Of a DNA stretch of 64,000 nt, positions 27,301 through 41,000 are shown in pieces. How positions within the stretch are numbered: position 1 is the stretch's first letter; every line of letters starts with the position of its first letter. Location of the stretch: contig JAPYXD010000459.1 in the NCBI GenBank assembly GCA_030998225.1, positions 3,472,001 to 3,536,000 of the forward strand. Reading direction: 5' to 3'. The notes under the pieces were generated by a model. That model did no database searches. It was not told where the DNA came from and saw only the letters and a list, made by a program, of their open reading frames with translations. This DNA comes from Diplolepis rosae (lineage: Eukaryota; Arthropoda; Insecta; Hymenoptera; Diplolepididae). Both the position numbers and the translations under genes were made by a program.

Positions 27301-29008
27301 AGATCAAACGAAGTCTGACCTAAATAAGGTGGCAAAGTACTGCGCGAGCTCTTCGGACTGTGGCTTAAAATTATGTGGCCAAGTAATGCGCGAGTTCAAT
27401 GGACGTCAGGACTGATATAAATACAAAAATAGGCGCGTAATACGCGAGTTGAACGAAGTCTGATCTGAAAAGAGTGGCCGAGTAATGCTCGAATTCTTAG
27501 GGGTATAAGAATTTTTATAAAGTGGCCCAAAAGTAATAATTAACACTTAGGGTCCTTAGACTCTGACTTGAATAATGCGGTCAAGTAATGCGCGAGCACT
27601 TCGGACTCAGATTTTCAGTAAGGTGGCCAAGTAATGCGCGAGAACTTAGGACTCTGATTTTCAGTAAGGTGGCCAAGTAACGCGCGAGTTCAATGGACGT
27701 CAGGACTGATATAAATACAAAAATAGCCACGTAAAACGAAAGTTGAACAAAGTCTGATCTTAAAAGAGTGGCCAAGTAATGCGCGAATTCTTAGTACAGA
27801 ATTTTTATATATAAAGTGGCCAAGTAATGCGCGAGTTCAATGGGCGTCAGGACTGATATAAATACAAAAATAGGCGCGTAATACGCGAGTCGAACGCAGT
27901 CTGACCTGAAAAGAGTGGCCAAGTAATGCGCGAATTCTTAGGGGTATAAGAAATTTTATAAAGTGGCCAAAAATAATAATTAACACTTAGGGGCCTTAGT
28001 ATCTGACCTCAATAAAGCGGCCAAGTAATGCGCGAGCACTTCGGACTCAGATTTTCAGTAAGGTTGCCAAGTAATGCGCGAGCACTTCGGACTCTGATTT
28101 TCAGTAAGGTGGCCAAGTAACGCGCGAGTTCAATGGACGTCAGGACTGATATAAATACAAAAATAGCCGCGTAATACGCGAGTTGAACAAAGTCTGATCT
28201 GAAAAGAGTGGCCAAGTAATGCGCGAATTCTTAGTACAGAATTTTTATATATAAAGTGGCAAAGTAACGCGCGAGTTCAATGGACGTCAGGACTGATATA
28301 AGTGCAAAAATAGCCGCGTAATACGCGAGATCAAACGAATTCTGACCTTAATACTGTGGCAAAGTAATGCGCGAATTCTTAGTACAGAATTTTTATATAA
28401 AGTGGCCAAGTAATGCGCGAGCTCTTCGGACTCTGGCTTAAAATTATGTGCCCAAGTAATGCCCGAGTTCAATGGAAGTCAGGACTGATATAAATGAAAA
28501 AATAGCCGCGTAATACGCGAGTTGAACAAAGTCTGACCTAAATAAGGTGGCAAAGTAATGGGCGAATTCTTAGTACAGGATTTTTATATAAAGTGGCCAA
28601 GTAATGCGCCAGCTCTTCGGACTCTGGCTTAAAATTATGTGGTCAAGTAATGCGCGAGCACTTCGGACTCAGATTTTCAGTAAGGTGGCCAAGTAATGCG
28701 CGAGTACTTCGGACTCTGATTTTCAGTAAGGTGGCCAAGTAATGCGCGAGCACTTCGGACTCAGATTTTCAGTAAGGTGGCCAAGTAATGCGCGAGTACT
28801 TCGGACTCTGATTTTCAGTAAGGTGGCCAAGTAATGCGCGAGCACTTTGGACTCAGATTTTTAGTAAGGTGTCAAAGTAATGCGCGAATTCTTAGTACAG
28901 AATTTTTATATAAAGTGGCCAAGTAATGCGCGAGCTCTTCGCACTCTGGCTTAAAGTTTTTTGGCAAAGTAATGAGCCAAATCTTAGGGGTATAAGAATT
29001 TTTATAAT
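21319..29008 (+). repeat. Transition block mixing right-type and left-type repeat (7.69 kb)
   Basis: E spacings 396, 588, 934, 1652, 779, 634, 294, 532, 394, 441 and 1046. The part 22303-24888 carries right-half markers (GAGGCAAAG B monomers, the CTCTTCGACTC subtype of C). From about 24889 to 28868 the sequence is left-type again, including the F run at 28639-28868. No gene is present. Confidence 0.78.
28639..28868 (+). repeat. Five tandem F monomers, transition block
   Basis: Same alternating order with the CACTTTGGACTC last copy. It is followed directly by GTGTCAAAG at 28869; the a-b pair (about 100 bases) that separates these elements at the other four loci is missing. Confidence 0.85.
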
Positions 29009-31990
29009 GTCGTCAAAAAATAATAATTAACACTTAGTGTCCTCAGACTCTGACCTGAATAAAGCGGCCAAGTAATGCGCTAGCACTTCGGACTCTGATT
29101 TACAGTAAGGTGGCCAAGTTATGCGCGAGTTCAATGGACGTCAGGACTGATATAAATGCAAAAATAGCCGCGTAATACGCGAGATCAAACAAAGTCTGAC
29201 CTAAATAAGGTGGGAAAGTAATTCGCGAATTCTTAGTACAGAATTTTTATATATAAATTTGCCAAGTAATGCGCGAGTTCAATGGACGTCAGGACTGATA
29301 TAAATACAAAAATATGCGCGTAATACGCGAGTTGAACGCAGTCTGACCTGAAAAGAGTGGCCAAGTAATGCGCGAATTCTTAGGGGTATAAGAATTTTTA
29401 TAAAGTGGCCAAAAAATAATAATTAATACTTAGGGTACTTAGACTCTGACCTGAATAAAGCGGCCAAGTAATGCGCGAGCACTTCGGACTCAGATTTTCA
29501 GTAAGGTGGCCAAGTATTGCGCGAGTTCAATGGACGTCAGGACTGATATAAATGCAAAAATAGCCGCGTAATACGCGAGATCAAACAAAGTCTGACCTAA
29601 ATAAGGAGGCAAAGTAATGCGCGAATTCTTAGGAGTACAGAATTTTTATATAAAGTGGCCAAGTAATGCGCGAACTCTAAGGACTCTGGCTTAAAATTAT
29701 GTGGCCAAGTAATGCGCGAGTTCAATGGACGTCAGGACTGATATAAATGCAAAAATAGCCGCGTAATACGCGAGATCAAACAAAGTCTGACATAAATAAG
29801 GTGGCAAAGTAATGCGCGAATTCTTAGACAGAATTTTTATATATAAGGTGGCCAAGTAATGCGCGAGTTCAATGGACGTCAGGCCTGATATAAATGCAAA
29901 AATAGCCGCGTAATACGAGAGATCAAACCCACTCTTACCTAATTAAGGAGGCAAAGTAATGCGCGAATTCTTAGGAGTACAGAATTTTTATATAAAGTGG
30001 CCAAGTAATGCGCGAGCTCTACGGACTCTGGCTTAAAATTATGTGGCCAAGTAATGCGCGAGTTCAATGGACGTCAGGACTGATATAAATGCAAAAATAG
30101 CCGCGTAATACGCGAGATCAAACGAAATCTGAACTAAATAAGGTGGCAAAGTAATGCGCGAATTCTTAGTACAGAATTTTTATATATAAAGTTGCCAAGT
30201 AATGCGCGAGTTCAATGGACGTCAGGACTGATATAAATACAAAAATATGCGCGTAATACGCGAGTTGAACGCAGTCTGACCTGAAAAGAGTGGCCAAGTA
30301 ATGCGCGAATTCTTAGGGGTATAAGAATTTTTATAAAGTGGACAAAAAATAATAATTAACACTTAGGGTCCTTAGACTCTGACCTTAATAAAGCGGCCAT
30401 GTAATGCGCGAGCACTTCGGACTCAGATTTTCAGTAAGGTGGCTGAGTAATGCGCGAGTTCAATGGACGTCAGGACTGATATAAATGCGAAAATAGCCGC
30501 GTAATACGCGAGATCAAACAAAGTCTGACCTAAAGAAGGTGGCAAAGTAATGCGCCAGCTCTTCGGACTCAGATTTTAAGTAAGGTGGCCAAGTAATGCT
30601 CGAGTTCAATGGACGTCAGGACTGATATAAATGCAAAAATAGCCGCGTAATGCGCGAGATCAAACAAAGTCTGACCTAAATAAGGTGGAAAAGTAATGCG
30701 CGAATTCTTAGTACAGGATTTTTATATAAAGCGGCCAAGTAATGCGCGAGCACTTCGGACTCTGATTTTCAGTAAGGTGGCTGAGTAATGCGCGAGTTCA
30801 ATGGACGTCAGGACTGATATAAATGCGAAAATAGCCGCGTAATACGCGAGATCAAACAAAGTCTGACCTAAAGAAGGTGGCAAAGTAATGCGCGAGCTCT
30901 TCGGACTCAGATTTTAAGTAAGGTGGCCAAGTAATGCTCGAGTTCAATGTACGTCAGGACTGATATAAATGCAAAAATAGCCGCGTAATACGCGAGATCA
31001 AACGAAGTCTGACCTAAATAAGGAGGCAAAGTAATGCGCGAATTCTTAGGAGTACAGAATTTTTATATAAAGTGGCCAAGTAATGCGCGAGCTCTTCGAC
31101 TCTGGCTTAAAATTATGTGGCCAAGTAATGCGCGAGTTCAATGGACGTCAGGACTGATATAAATACAAAAATAGCCGCGTAATACGCGAGATCAAACGAA
31201 GTCTGACCTAAATAAGGAGGCAAAGTAATGTGCGAATTCTTAGTACAGGATTTTTATATAAAGTGGCCAAGTAATGCGCGAGCTCTTCGGACTCTGGCTT
31301 AAAATTATGTGGCCAAGTAATGCGCGAGTTCAATGGACGTCAGGACTGATATAAATTCACAAATAGCCGCGTAATACGCGAGATCAAACGAAGTCTGACC
31401 TAAATAAGGAGGCAAAATAATGCGCGAATTCTTAGGAGTACAGAATTTTTTATAAAGTGGCCAAGTAATGCGCGAGCTCTTCGACTCTGGCTTAAAATTA
31501 TGGGGCCAAGTAATGCGCGAGTTCAATGGACGTCAGGACTGATATAAATACAAAAAAATAGCCGCGTAATACGCGAGATCAAACAAAGTCTGACCTAAAT
31601 AAGGTGGCAAAGTAATGTGCGAATTCTTAGTACAGGATTTTTATATAAAGTGGCCAAGTAATGCGCGAGCTCTTCGGACTCTGGCTTAAAATTATGTGGC
31701 CAAGTAATGCGCGAGTTCAATGGACGTCAGGACTGATATAAATGCAAAAATAGCCGCGTAATACGCGAGATCAAACGAAATCTGAACTAAATAAGGTGGC
31801 AAAGTAATGCGCGAATTCTTAGTACAGAATTTTTATATATAAAGTTGCCAAGTAATGCGCGAGTTCAATGGACGTCAGGACTGATATAAATACAAAAATA
31901 TGCGCGTAATACGCGAGTTGAACGCAGTCTGACCTGAAAAGAGTGGCCAAGTAATGCGCGAATTCTTAGGGGTATAAGAATTTTTATAAA
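29009..31990 (+). repeat. Second copy of the first part of the transition block
   Basis: 29009-29404 matches 21319-21714 (396 each, offset 7690). 29405-31990 matches 22303-24888 (both 2586 bases, offset 7102). The 588 bases 21715-22302, one E-to-E interval, are absent here. No gene is present. Confidence 0.82.
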
Positions 31991-34900
31991 GTGGCCAAAA
32001 AATAATAATTAACAATTAGGGTCCTTAGACTCTGACCTGAATAAAGCGGCCAAGTAATGCTCGAGCACTTCGGACTCTGATTTACAGTAAGGTGGCCAAG
32101 TAATGCGCGAGTTCAATGGACGTCAGGACTGATATAAATGCAAAAATAGCCGCGTAATACGCGAGATCAAACTACTTCTGACCTAAATAAGGAGGCAAAG
32201 TAATGCTCGAATTCTTAGGAGTACAGAATTTTTATATAAAGTGGCCAAGTAATGCGCGAACTCTACGGACTCTGGCTTAAAATTATGTGGCCAAGTAATG
32301 CGCGAGTTCAATGGACGTCAGGACTGATATAAATGCAAAAATAGCCGCGTAATACGCGAGATCAAACAAAGTCTGACATAAATAAGGTGGCAAAGTAATT
32401 CGCGAATTCTTAGTACAGAATTTTATTATAAGTTGCAAAGTAATGCGCGAGTCCAATGGACGTCAGTACTGATATAAATGCACATAAAGCCGCGTAATAC
32501 GCGAGATCAAACCAAGTCTGACCTAAATAAGGAGGCAATGTATTTCTTTATTTCTTAGGAGTTAAGTATTTTTATATAAAGTGCCCAAGTAATGCGCGAG
32601 CTCTACGGACTCTGGCTTAAAATTATGTGGCCAAGTAATGCGCGAGTTCAATGGACGTCAGGACTGATATAAATACAAAAAAAGCCGCGTAATACGCGAG
32701 ATGAACATAGACTGATCTGAAAAGAGTGGCCAAGTAATGCGCGAATTCTTAGGAGTACAGAATTTTTATATAAAGTGGCCAAGTAATGCGCGAGCTCTTC
32801 GGACTCTGGCTTAAAATTATGTGGCCAAGTAATGCGCGAGTTCAATGGACGTCAGGACTGATATAAATGCACAAAAAGCCGCGTAATACGCGAGATCAAA
32901 CGAAATCTGACCTAAATAAGGTGGCAAAGTAATGCGCGAATTCTCAGTACAGGATTTTTATATAAAGTGGCCAAGTAATGCGCGAGCTCTTCGGACTCTG
33001 GCTTAAAATTATGTGGCCAAGTAATGCGCGAGTTCAATGGACGTCAGGACTGATATAAATGCACAAAAAGCCGCGTAATACGCGAGATCAAACGAAATCT
33101 GACCTAAATAAGGTGGCAAAGTAATGCGCGAATTCTTAGTACAGGATTTTTATATAAAGTGGCCAAGTAATGCGCGAGCTCTTCGGACTCTGGCTTAAAG
33201 TTTTTTGTCCAAGTAATGCGCCAATTCTTAGGGGTATAAGAATTTTTATAATGTGGTCAAAAAATAATAATTAACACTTAGGGTCCTCAGACTCTGACCT
33301 GAATAAAGCGGCCAAGTAGTGCGCGAGCACTTCGGACTCTGATTTACAGTAAGGTGGCCAAGTAATGCGCGAGTCCAATCGACGTCAGGACTGACATAAA
33401 TGCAATAATAGCCGCGTAATACGCGAGATCAAACGAAGTCTGACCTAAATAAGGAGGCAAAGTAATGCGCGAATTCTTAGGAGTACAGAATTTTTTATAA
33501 AGTGGCCAAGTAATGCGCGAGCTCTTCGACTCTGGCTTAAAATTATGTGGCCAAGTAATGCGCGAGTTCAATGGACGTCAGGACTGATATAAATACAAAA
33601 ATAGCCGCGTGATACGCGAGATCAAACGAAGTCTGACCTAAATAAGGTCGCAAAGTAATGCGCGAATTCTTAGTACAGTATTTTTATATAAAGTGGCCAA
33701 GTAATGCGCGAGCTCTTCGGACTCTGTCTTAAATTTATGTGGCCAAGTAATGCGCGAGTTCAATGGACGTCAGGACTGATATAAATGCACAAAAAGCCGC
33801 GTAATACGCGAGATCAAACGAAGTCTGACCTAAATAAGGTGGCAAGGTAATGCGCGTATTCTTAGTACAGGATTTTTATATAAAGTGGCCAAGTAATGCG
33901 CGAGCTCTTCGGACTCTGGCTTAAAGTTTTTTGGCCAAGTAATGCGCCAAATCTTAGGGGTATAAGAATTTTTATAATGTGGTCAAAAAATAATAATTAA
34001 CACTTAGGGTCCTCAGACTCTGACCTGAATAAAGCGGCCAAGTAATGCCCGAGGACTTCGGACTCTGATTTACAGTAAGGTGGCCAAGTAATGCCCGAGT
34101 TCAATGGACGTCAGGACTGATATAAATGCAAAAATAGCCGCGTAATACGCGAGATCAAACGAAATCTGAACTAAATAAGGTGGCAAAGTAATGCGCGAAT
34201 TCTTAGTACAGAATTTTTATATATAAAGTTGCCAAGTAATGCGCGAGTTCAATGGACGTCAGGACTGATATAAATACAAAAATATGCGCGTAATACGCGA
34301 GTTGAACGCAGTCTGACCTGAAAAGAGTGGCCAAGTAATGCGCGAATTCTTAGGGGTATAAGAATTTTTATAAAGTGGCCAAAAAATAATAATTTACACT
34401 TAGGGTCCTTAGACTCTGACCTGAATAAAGCGGCCAAGTAATGCGCGAGCACTTCGGACTCAGATTTTCAGTAAGGTGGCCAAGTAATGCGCGAGTTCAA
34501 TGGACGTCAGGACTGATATAAATGCAAAAATAGCCGCGTAATACGCGAGATCAAACAAAGTCTGACCTAAATAAGGAGGCAAAGTAATGCGCGAATTCTT
34601 AGGAGTACAGAATTTTTATATAAAGTGGCCAAGTAATGCGCGAGCTCTACGGAGTCTGGCTTAAAATTATGTGGCCAAGTAATGCGCGAGTTCAATGGAC
34701 GTCAGGACTGATATAAATGCAAAAATAGCCGCGTAATACGCGAGATCAAACAAAGTCTGACATAAATAAGGTGGCAAAGTAATGCGCGAATTCTTAGTAC
34801 AGAATTTTTATATATAAAGTGGCCAAGTAATGCGCGAGCTCTTCGGACTCAGATTTTCAGTAAGGTGGGCAAGTAATGCGCGAGTTCAATGGACGTCAGG

Positions 34901-37900
34901 ACTGATATAAATGCAAAAATAGCCGCGTAATACGCGAGATCAAACAAAGTCTGACCTAAATAAGGAGGCAAAGTAATGCGCGAATTCTTAGGAGTACAGA
35001 ATTTTTATATAAAGTGGCCAAGTAATGCGCGAGCTCTACGGACTCTGGCTTAAAATTATGTGGCCAAGTAATGCGCGAGTTCAATGGACGTCAGGACTGA
35101 TATAAATACAAAAATAGCCGAGTAATACGCAAGATGAACAAAGTCTGATCTGAAAAGAGTGGCCAAGTAATGCGCGAATTCTTAGTACAGAATTTTTATA
35201 TATAAGGTGGCCAAGTAATGCGCGAGTTCAATGTACGTCAGGACTGATATAAATGCAAAAATAGCCGCGTAATACGCGAGATTAAACAAAGTCTGACCTA
35301 AATAAGGAGGCAAAGTAATGCGCGAATTCTTAGGAGTACAGAATTTTTATATAAAGTGGCCAAGTAATGCGCGAGCTCTACGGACTCAGGCTTTAAATTA
35401 TGAGGACAAGTAATGCGCGAGTTCAATGGACGTCAGGACTGATATAAATACGAAACTAGCCGCGTAATACGCGAGATGAACATAGTCTGATCTGAAAAGA
35501 GTGGCCAAGTAATGCGCGAATTCTTAGGGGTATAAGAATTTTTATAAAGTGGCCCAAAAATAATAATTAACACTTAGGGTCCTTAGCCTCTGACCTTTAT
35601 ATAGCGGCCAAGTAATGCTCGAGCACTTCGGACTCAGATTTTCAGTAAGGTGGCCAAGTAATGCGCGAGTTCAATGGACGTCAGGACTGATATAAATGCA
35701 AAAATAGCCGCGTAATACGCGAGATCAAACAAAGTCTGATCTAAATAAGGAGTCAAAGTAATGCGCGAATTCTTAGGAGTACAGAATTTTTATATAAAGT
35801 GGCCAAGTAATGCGCGAGCTCTACGGACTCTGGCTTAAAATTATGTGGCCAAGTAATGCGCGAGTTCAATGGAAGTCAGGACTGATATAAATGCAAAAAT
35901 AGCCGCGTAATACGCGAGATCAAACAAAGTCTGACCTAAATAAGGTGGCAAAGTAATTCGCGAATTCTTAGTACAGAATTTTTATATATAAGGTGGCCAA
36001 GTAATGCGCGAGTTCAATGGACGTCAGGACTGATATAAATGCAAAAACAGCCGCGTAATACGCGAGATCAAACAAAGTCTGACCTAAATAAGGAGGCAAA
36101 GTAATGCGCGAATTCTTAGGAGTACAGAATTATTATATAAAGAGGCCAACTAAAGCGCGAGCTCTACGGACTCTGGCTTAAAATTATGGGGCCAAGTAAT
36201 GCGCGAGTTCAGTGGACGTCAGGACTGATATAAATACAAAAAAAGCCGCGTAATACGCGAGATGAACATAGTCTGATCTGAAAAGAGTGGCCAAGTAATG
36301 CGCGAATTCTTAGGAGTACAGAATTTTTATATCAAGTGGCCAAGTAATGCTTGAGCTCTTCGGACTCTGGCTTAAAATTATGTGGCCAAGTAATGCGCGA
36401 GTTCAATGGACGTCAGGACTGATATAAATGCACAAAAAGCCGCGTAATACGCGAGATCAAACGAAATCTGACCTAAATAAGGTGGCAAAGTAATGCGCGA
36501 ATTCTTAGTACAGGATTTTTATATAAAGTGGCCAAGTAATGCGCGAGCTCTTCGGACTCTGGCTTGAAGTTTTTTGGCCAAGTAATGCGCCAAATCTTAG
36601 GGGTATAAGAATTTTTATAATGTGGTCAAAAAATAATAATTAACACTTAGGGTCCTCAGACTCTGACCTGAATAAAGCGGCCAAGTAGTGCGCGAGCACT
36701 TCGGACTCTGATTTACAGTAAGGTGGCCAAGTATTGCGCGAGTTCAATGGACGTCAGGACTGATATAAATGTAAAAATAGCCGCGTAATACGCGAGATCA
36801 AACTAAGTCTGACCTAAATAAGGAGGCAAAGTAATGCGCGAATTCTTAGGAGTACAGAATTTTTTATAAAGTGGCCAAGTAATGCGCGAGCTCTTCGACT
36901 CTGGCTTAAAATTATGGGGCCAAGTAATGCGCGAGTTCAATGGACGTCAGGACTGATATAAATACAAAAATAGCCGCGTAATACGCGATATCAAACGAAG
37001 TCTGACCTAAATAAGGTGGCTAAGTAATGTGCGAATTCTTAGTACAGGATTTTTATATATAAAGTGGCCAAGTAATGCGCGATCACTTCGGACTCAGATT
37101 TTCAGTTAGGTGGGCAAGTATTGCGCGAGTTCAATGGACGTCAGGACTGATATAAATGCAAAAATAGCCGCGTAATACGCGAGATCAAACAAAGTCTGAC
37201 CTAAATAAGGAGGCAAAGTAATGCGCGAATTCTTAGGAGTACAGAATTTTTATATAAAGTGGCCAAGTAATGCGCGAGCTCTTCGGACTCTGGCTTAAAA
37301 TTATGTGGCCAAGTAATGCGCGAGTTCAATGGACGTCAGGACTGATATAAATGCAAAAATAGCCGCGTAATACGCGAGATCAAACGAAATCTGACCTAAA
37401 TAAGGTGGCAAAGTAATGCGCGAATTCTTAGTACAGAATTTTTATATATAATGTGGCCAAGTAATGCGCGAGTTCAATGGACGTCAGGACTGATATAAAT
37501 GCAAAAATAGCCGCGTAATACGCGAGATCAAACAAAGTCTGACCTAAATAAGGAGGCAAAGTAATGCGCGAATTCTTAGGAGTACAGAATTTTTATATAA
37601 AGTGCCCAAGTAATGCGCGAGCTCTACGGACTCTGGCCTAAAATTATGGGGCCAAGTAATGCGCGAGTTCAATGGACGTCAGGACTGATATAAATACAAA
37701 AAATAGCCGCGTAATACGCGAGATGAACATAGTCTGATCCGAAAAGAGTGGCCAAGTAATGCGCGAATTCTTAGGAGTACAGAATTTTTATATCAAGTGG
37801 CCTATTAATGCGCGATCTCTTAGGTCTATGGCTTAAAATTATGTGGCCAAGTAATGCGCGAGTTCAATGGACGTCAGGACTGATATAAATGCAAAAAAAG

Positions 37901-38082
37901 CCGCGTAATACGCGAGATCAAACGAAATCTGACCTGAATAAGGTGGCAAAGTAATGCGCGAATTCTTAGTACAGGATTTTTATATAAAGTGGCCAAGTAA
38001 TGCGCGAGCTCTTCGGACTCTGGCTTGAAGTTTTTTGGCCAAGTAATGCGCCAAATCTTAGGGGTATAAGAATTTTTATAAT
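31991..38082 (+). repeat. HOR-B lead-in copy with about 2.25 kb extra
   Basis: E spacings 1262, 726, 396, 1174, 1073 and 1461. The first three equal those at 41840 and 49460. The 1174 and 1073 intervals (34375-36621) are extra relative to the other HOR-B copies, which step directly by about 1462. Shared variants near 36230 and 37690 (GATGAACATAG type b) suggest the extra DNA arose partly by local tandem duplication. No gene is present. Confidence 0.72.
32438..32590 (+). repeat. Diverged a-b-B string
   Basis: Substitutions include AATGTATTTCTTTATTTC in place of the B core and GAGTTAAGTATTTTT in place of GAGTACAGAATTTTT. Length is close to normal. Confidence 0.65.
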
Positions 38083-41000
38083 GTGGTCAAAAAATAATAA
38101 TTAACACTTAGGGTCCTCAGACTCTGACCTGAATAAAGCGGCCAAGTAGTGCGCGAGCACTTCGGACTCTGATTTACAGTAAGGTGGCCAAGTATTGCGC
38201 GAGTTCAATGGACGTCAGGACTGATATAAATGCAAAAATAGCCGCGTAATACGCGAGATCAAACAAAGTCTGACCTAAATAAGGAGGCAAAGTAATGCGC
38301 GAATTCTTAGGAGTATAAGAATTTTTATAAAGTGGCCAAGTAATGCGCGAGCTCTTCGACTCTGGCTTAAAATTATGGGGCCAAGTATTGCGCGAGTTCA
38401 ATGGACGTCAGGACTGATATAAATACAAAAATAGCCGCGTAATACGCGATATCAAACGAAGTCTGACCTAAATAAGGTGGCAAAGTAATGTGCGAATTCT
38501 TAGTACAGGATTTTTATATAAAGTGGCCAAGTAATGCGCGAGCTCTTCGGACTTTGGCTTAAAATTATGTGGCCAAGTAATGCGCGAGTTCAATGGACGT
38601 CAGGACTGATATAAATGCACAAAAATCCGCGTAATACGCGAGATCAAACGAAATCTGACCTAAATAAGGTGGCAAGGTAATGCGCGAATTCTTAGTACAG
38701 GATTTTTATATAAAGTGGCCAAGTAATGCGCGAGCTCTTCGGACTCTGGCTTAAAGTTTTTTGGCCAACTAATGCGCCAAATCTTAGGGGTATAAGAATT
38801 TTTATAATGTGGTCAAAAATAATAATTAACACTTAGGGTCCTCAGACTCTGACCTGAATAAAGCGGCCAAGTAATGCCCGAGGACTTCGGACTCTGATTT
38901 ACAGTAAGGTGGCCAAGTAATGCGCGAGTTCAATGGACGTCAGGACTGATATAAATGCAAAAATAGCCGCGTAATACGCGAGATCAAACGAAATCTGACC
39001 TAAATAAGGTGGCAAAGTAATGCGCGAATTCTTAGTACAGAATTTTTATATATAAAGTTGCCAAGTAATGCGCGAGTTCAATGGACGTCAGGACTGATAT
39101 AAATACAAAAATATGCGCGTAATACGCGAGTTGAACGCAGTCTGACCTGAAAAGAGTGGCCAAGTAATGCGCGAATTCTTAGGGGTATAAGAATTTTTAT
39201 AAAGTGGCCAAAAAATAATAATTAATACTTAGGGTACTTAGACTCTGACCTGAATAAAGCGGCCAAGTAATGCGTGAGCACTTCGGACTCAGATTTTCAG
39301 TAAGGTGGCCAAGTAATGCGCGAGTTCAATGGACGTCAGGACTGATATAAATGCAAAAATAGCCGCGTAATACGCGAGATCAAACAAAGTCTGACCTAAA
39401 TAAGGAGGCAAAGTAATGCGCGAATTCTTAGGAGTACAGAATTTTTATATAAAGTGGCCAAGTAATGCGCGAACTCTACGGACTCTGGCTTAAAATTATG
39501 TGGCCAAGTAATGCGCGAGTTCAATGGACGTCAGGACTGATATAAATGCAAAAATAGCCGCGTAATACGCGAGATCAAACAAAGTCTGACATAAATAAGG
39601 TGGGAAAGTAATTCGCGAATTCTTAGTACAGAATTTTTATATATAAAGTGGCCAAGTAATGCGCGAGCTCTTCGGACTCTGATTTTCAGTAAGGTGGCCA
39701 AGTAATGCGCGAGTTCAATGGACGTCAGGACTGACATAAATGCAAAAATAGCAGCGTAATACGCGAGATCAAACAAAGTCTGACCTAAATAAGGAGGCAA
39801 AGTAAAGCGCGAATTCTTAGGAGTACAGAATTTTTATATAAAGTGGCCAAGTAATGCGCGAACTCTACGGACTCTGGCTTAAAATTATGTGGCCAAGTAA
39901 TGCGCGAGTTCAATGGACGTCAGGACTGATATAAATGCAAAAATAGCCGCGTAATACGCGAGATCAAACGAAATCTGAACTAAATAAGGTGGCAAAGTAA
40001 TGCGCGAATTCTTAGTACAGAATTTTTATATATAAAGTTGCCAAGTAATGCGCGAGTTCAATGGACGTCAGGACTGATATAAATGCAAAAATAGCCGCGT
40101 AATACGCGAGATCAAACAAAGTCAGACCTAAATAAGGAGGCAAAGTAATGCGCGAATTCTTAGGAGTACAGAATTTTTATATAAAGTGGCCAAGTAATGC
40201 GCGAGCTCTTCGGACTCTGGCTTAAAATTATGTGGCCAAGTAATGCGCGAGTTCAATGGACGTCAGGACTGATATAAATGCAAAAATAGCCGCGTAATAC
40301 GCGAGATCAAACGAAATCTGACCTAAATAAGGTGGCAAAGTAATGCGCGAATTCTTAGTACAGAATTTTTATATATAAAGTTGCCAAGTAATGCGTGAGT
40401 TCAATGGACGTCAGGACTGATATAAATACAAAAATATGCGCGTAATACGCGAGTTGAACGCAGTCTGACCTGAAAAGAGTGGCCAAGTAATGCGCGAATT
40501 CTTAGGGGTATAAGAATTTTTATAAAGTGGTAAAAAATTAATAATTAAAACTTAGGTTCCTTTTACTCTGAACTTATTAATGCGGCCATGTAATGCGCGA
40601 GCACTTCGGACTCTGATTTTCAGTAAGGTGGCTGAGTAATGCGCGAGTTCAATGGACGTCAGGACTGATATAAATGCAAAAATAGCCGCGTAATACGCGA
40701 GATCAAACAAAGTCTGACCTAAAGAAGGTGGCAAAGTAATGCGCGAGCTCTTCGGACTCTGTTTTTAAGTAAGGTGGCCAAGTAATTCTCGAGTTCAATG
40801 GACGTCAGGACTGATATAAATGCAAAAATAGCCGCGTAATACGCGAGATCAAACGAAGTCTGACCTAAATAAGGAGGCAAAGTAATGCGCGAATTCTTAG
40901 GAGTACAGAATTTTTATATAAAGTGGCCAAGTAATGCGCGAGCTCTTCGACTCTGGCTTAAAATTATGGGGCCAAGTAATGCGCGAGTTCAATGGACGTC

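Noticed and set aside
39531..39800. Minus-strand open reading frames of 60-89 codons with recurring peptides such as SIELAHYLATL, the longest here
   Set aside because: They are translations of the satellite monomers. Monomer lengths (45, 46, 48, 49, 55) do not keep one frame, the frames start and stop at different monomers, and no signal, domain or codon bias separates them from flanking repeat.
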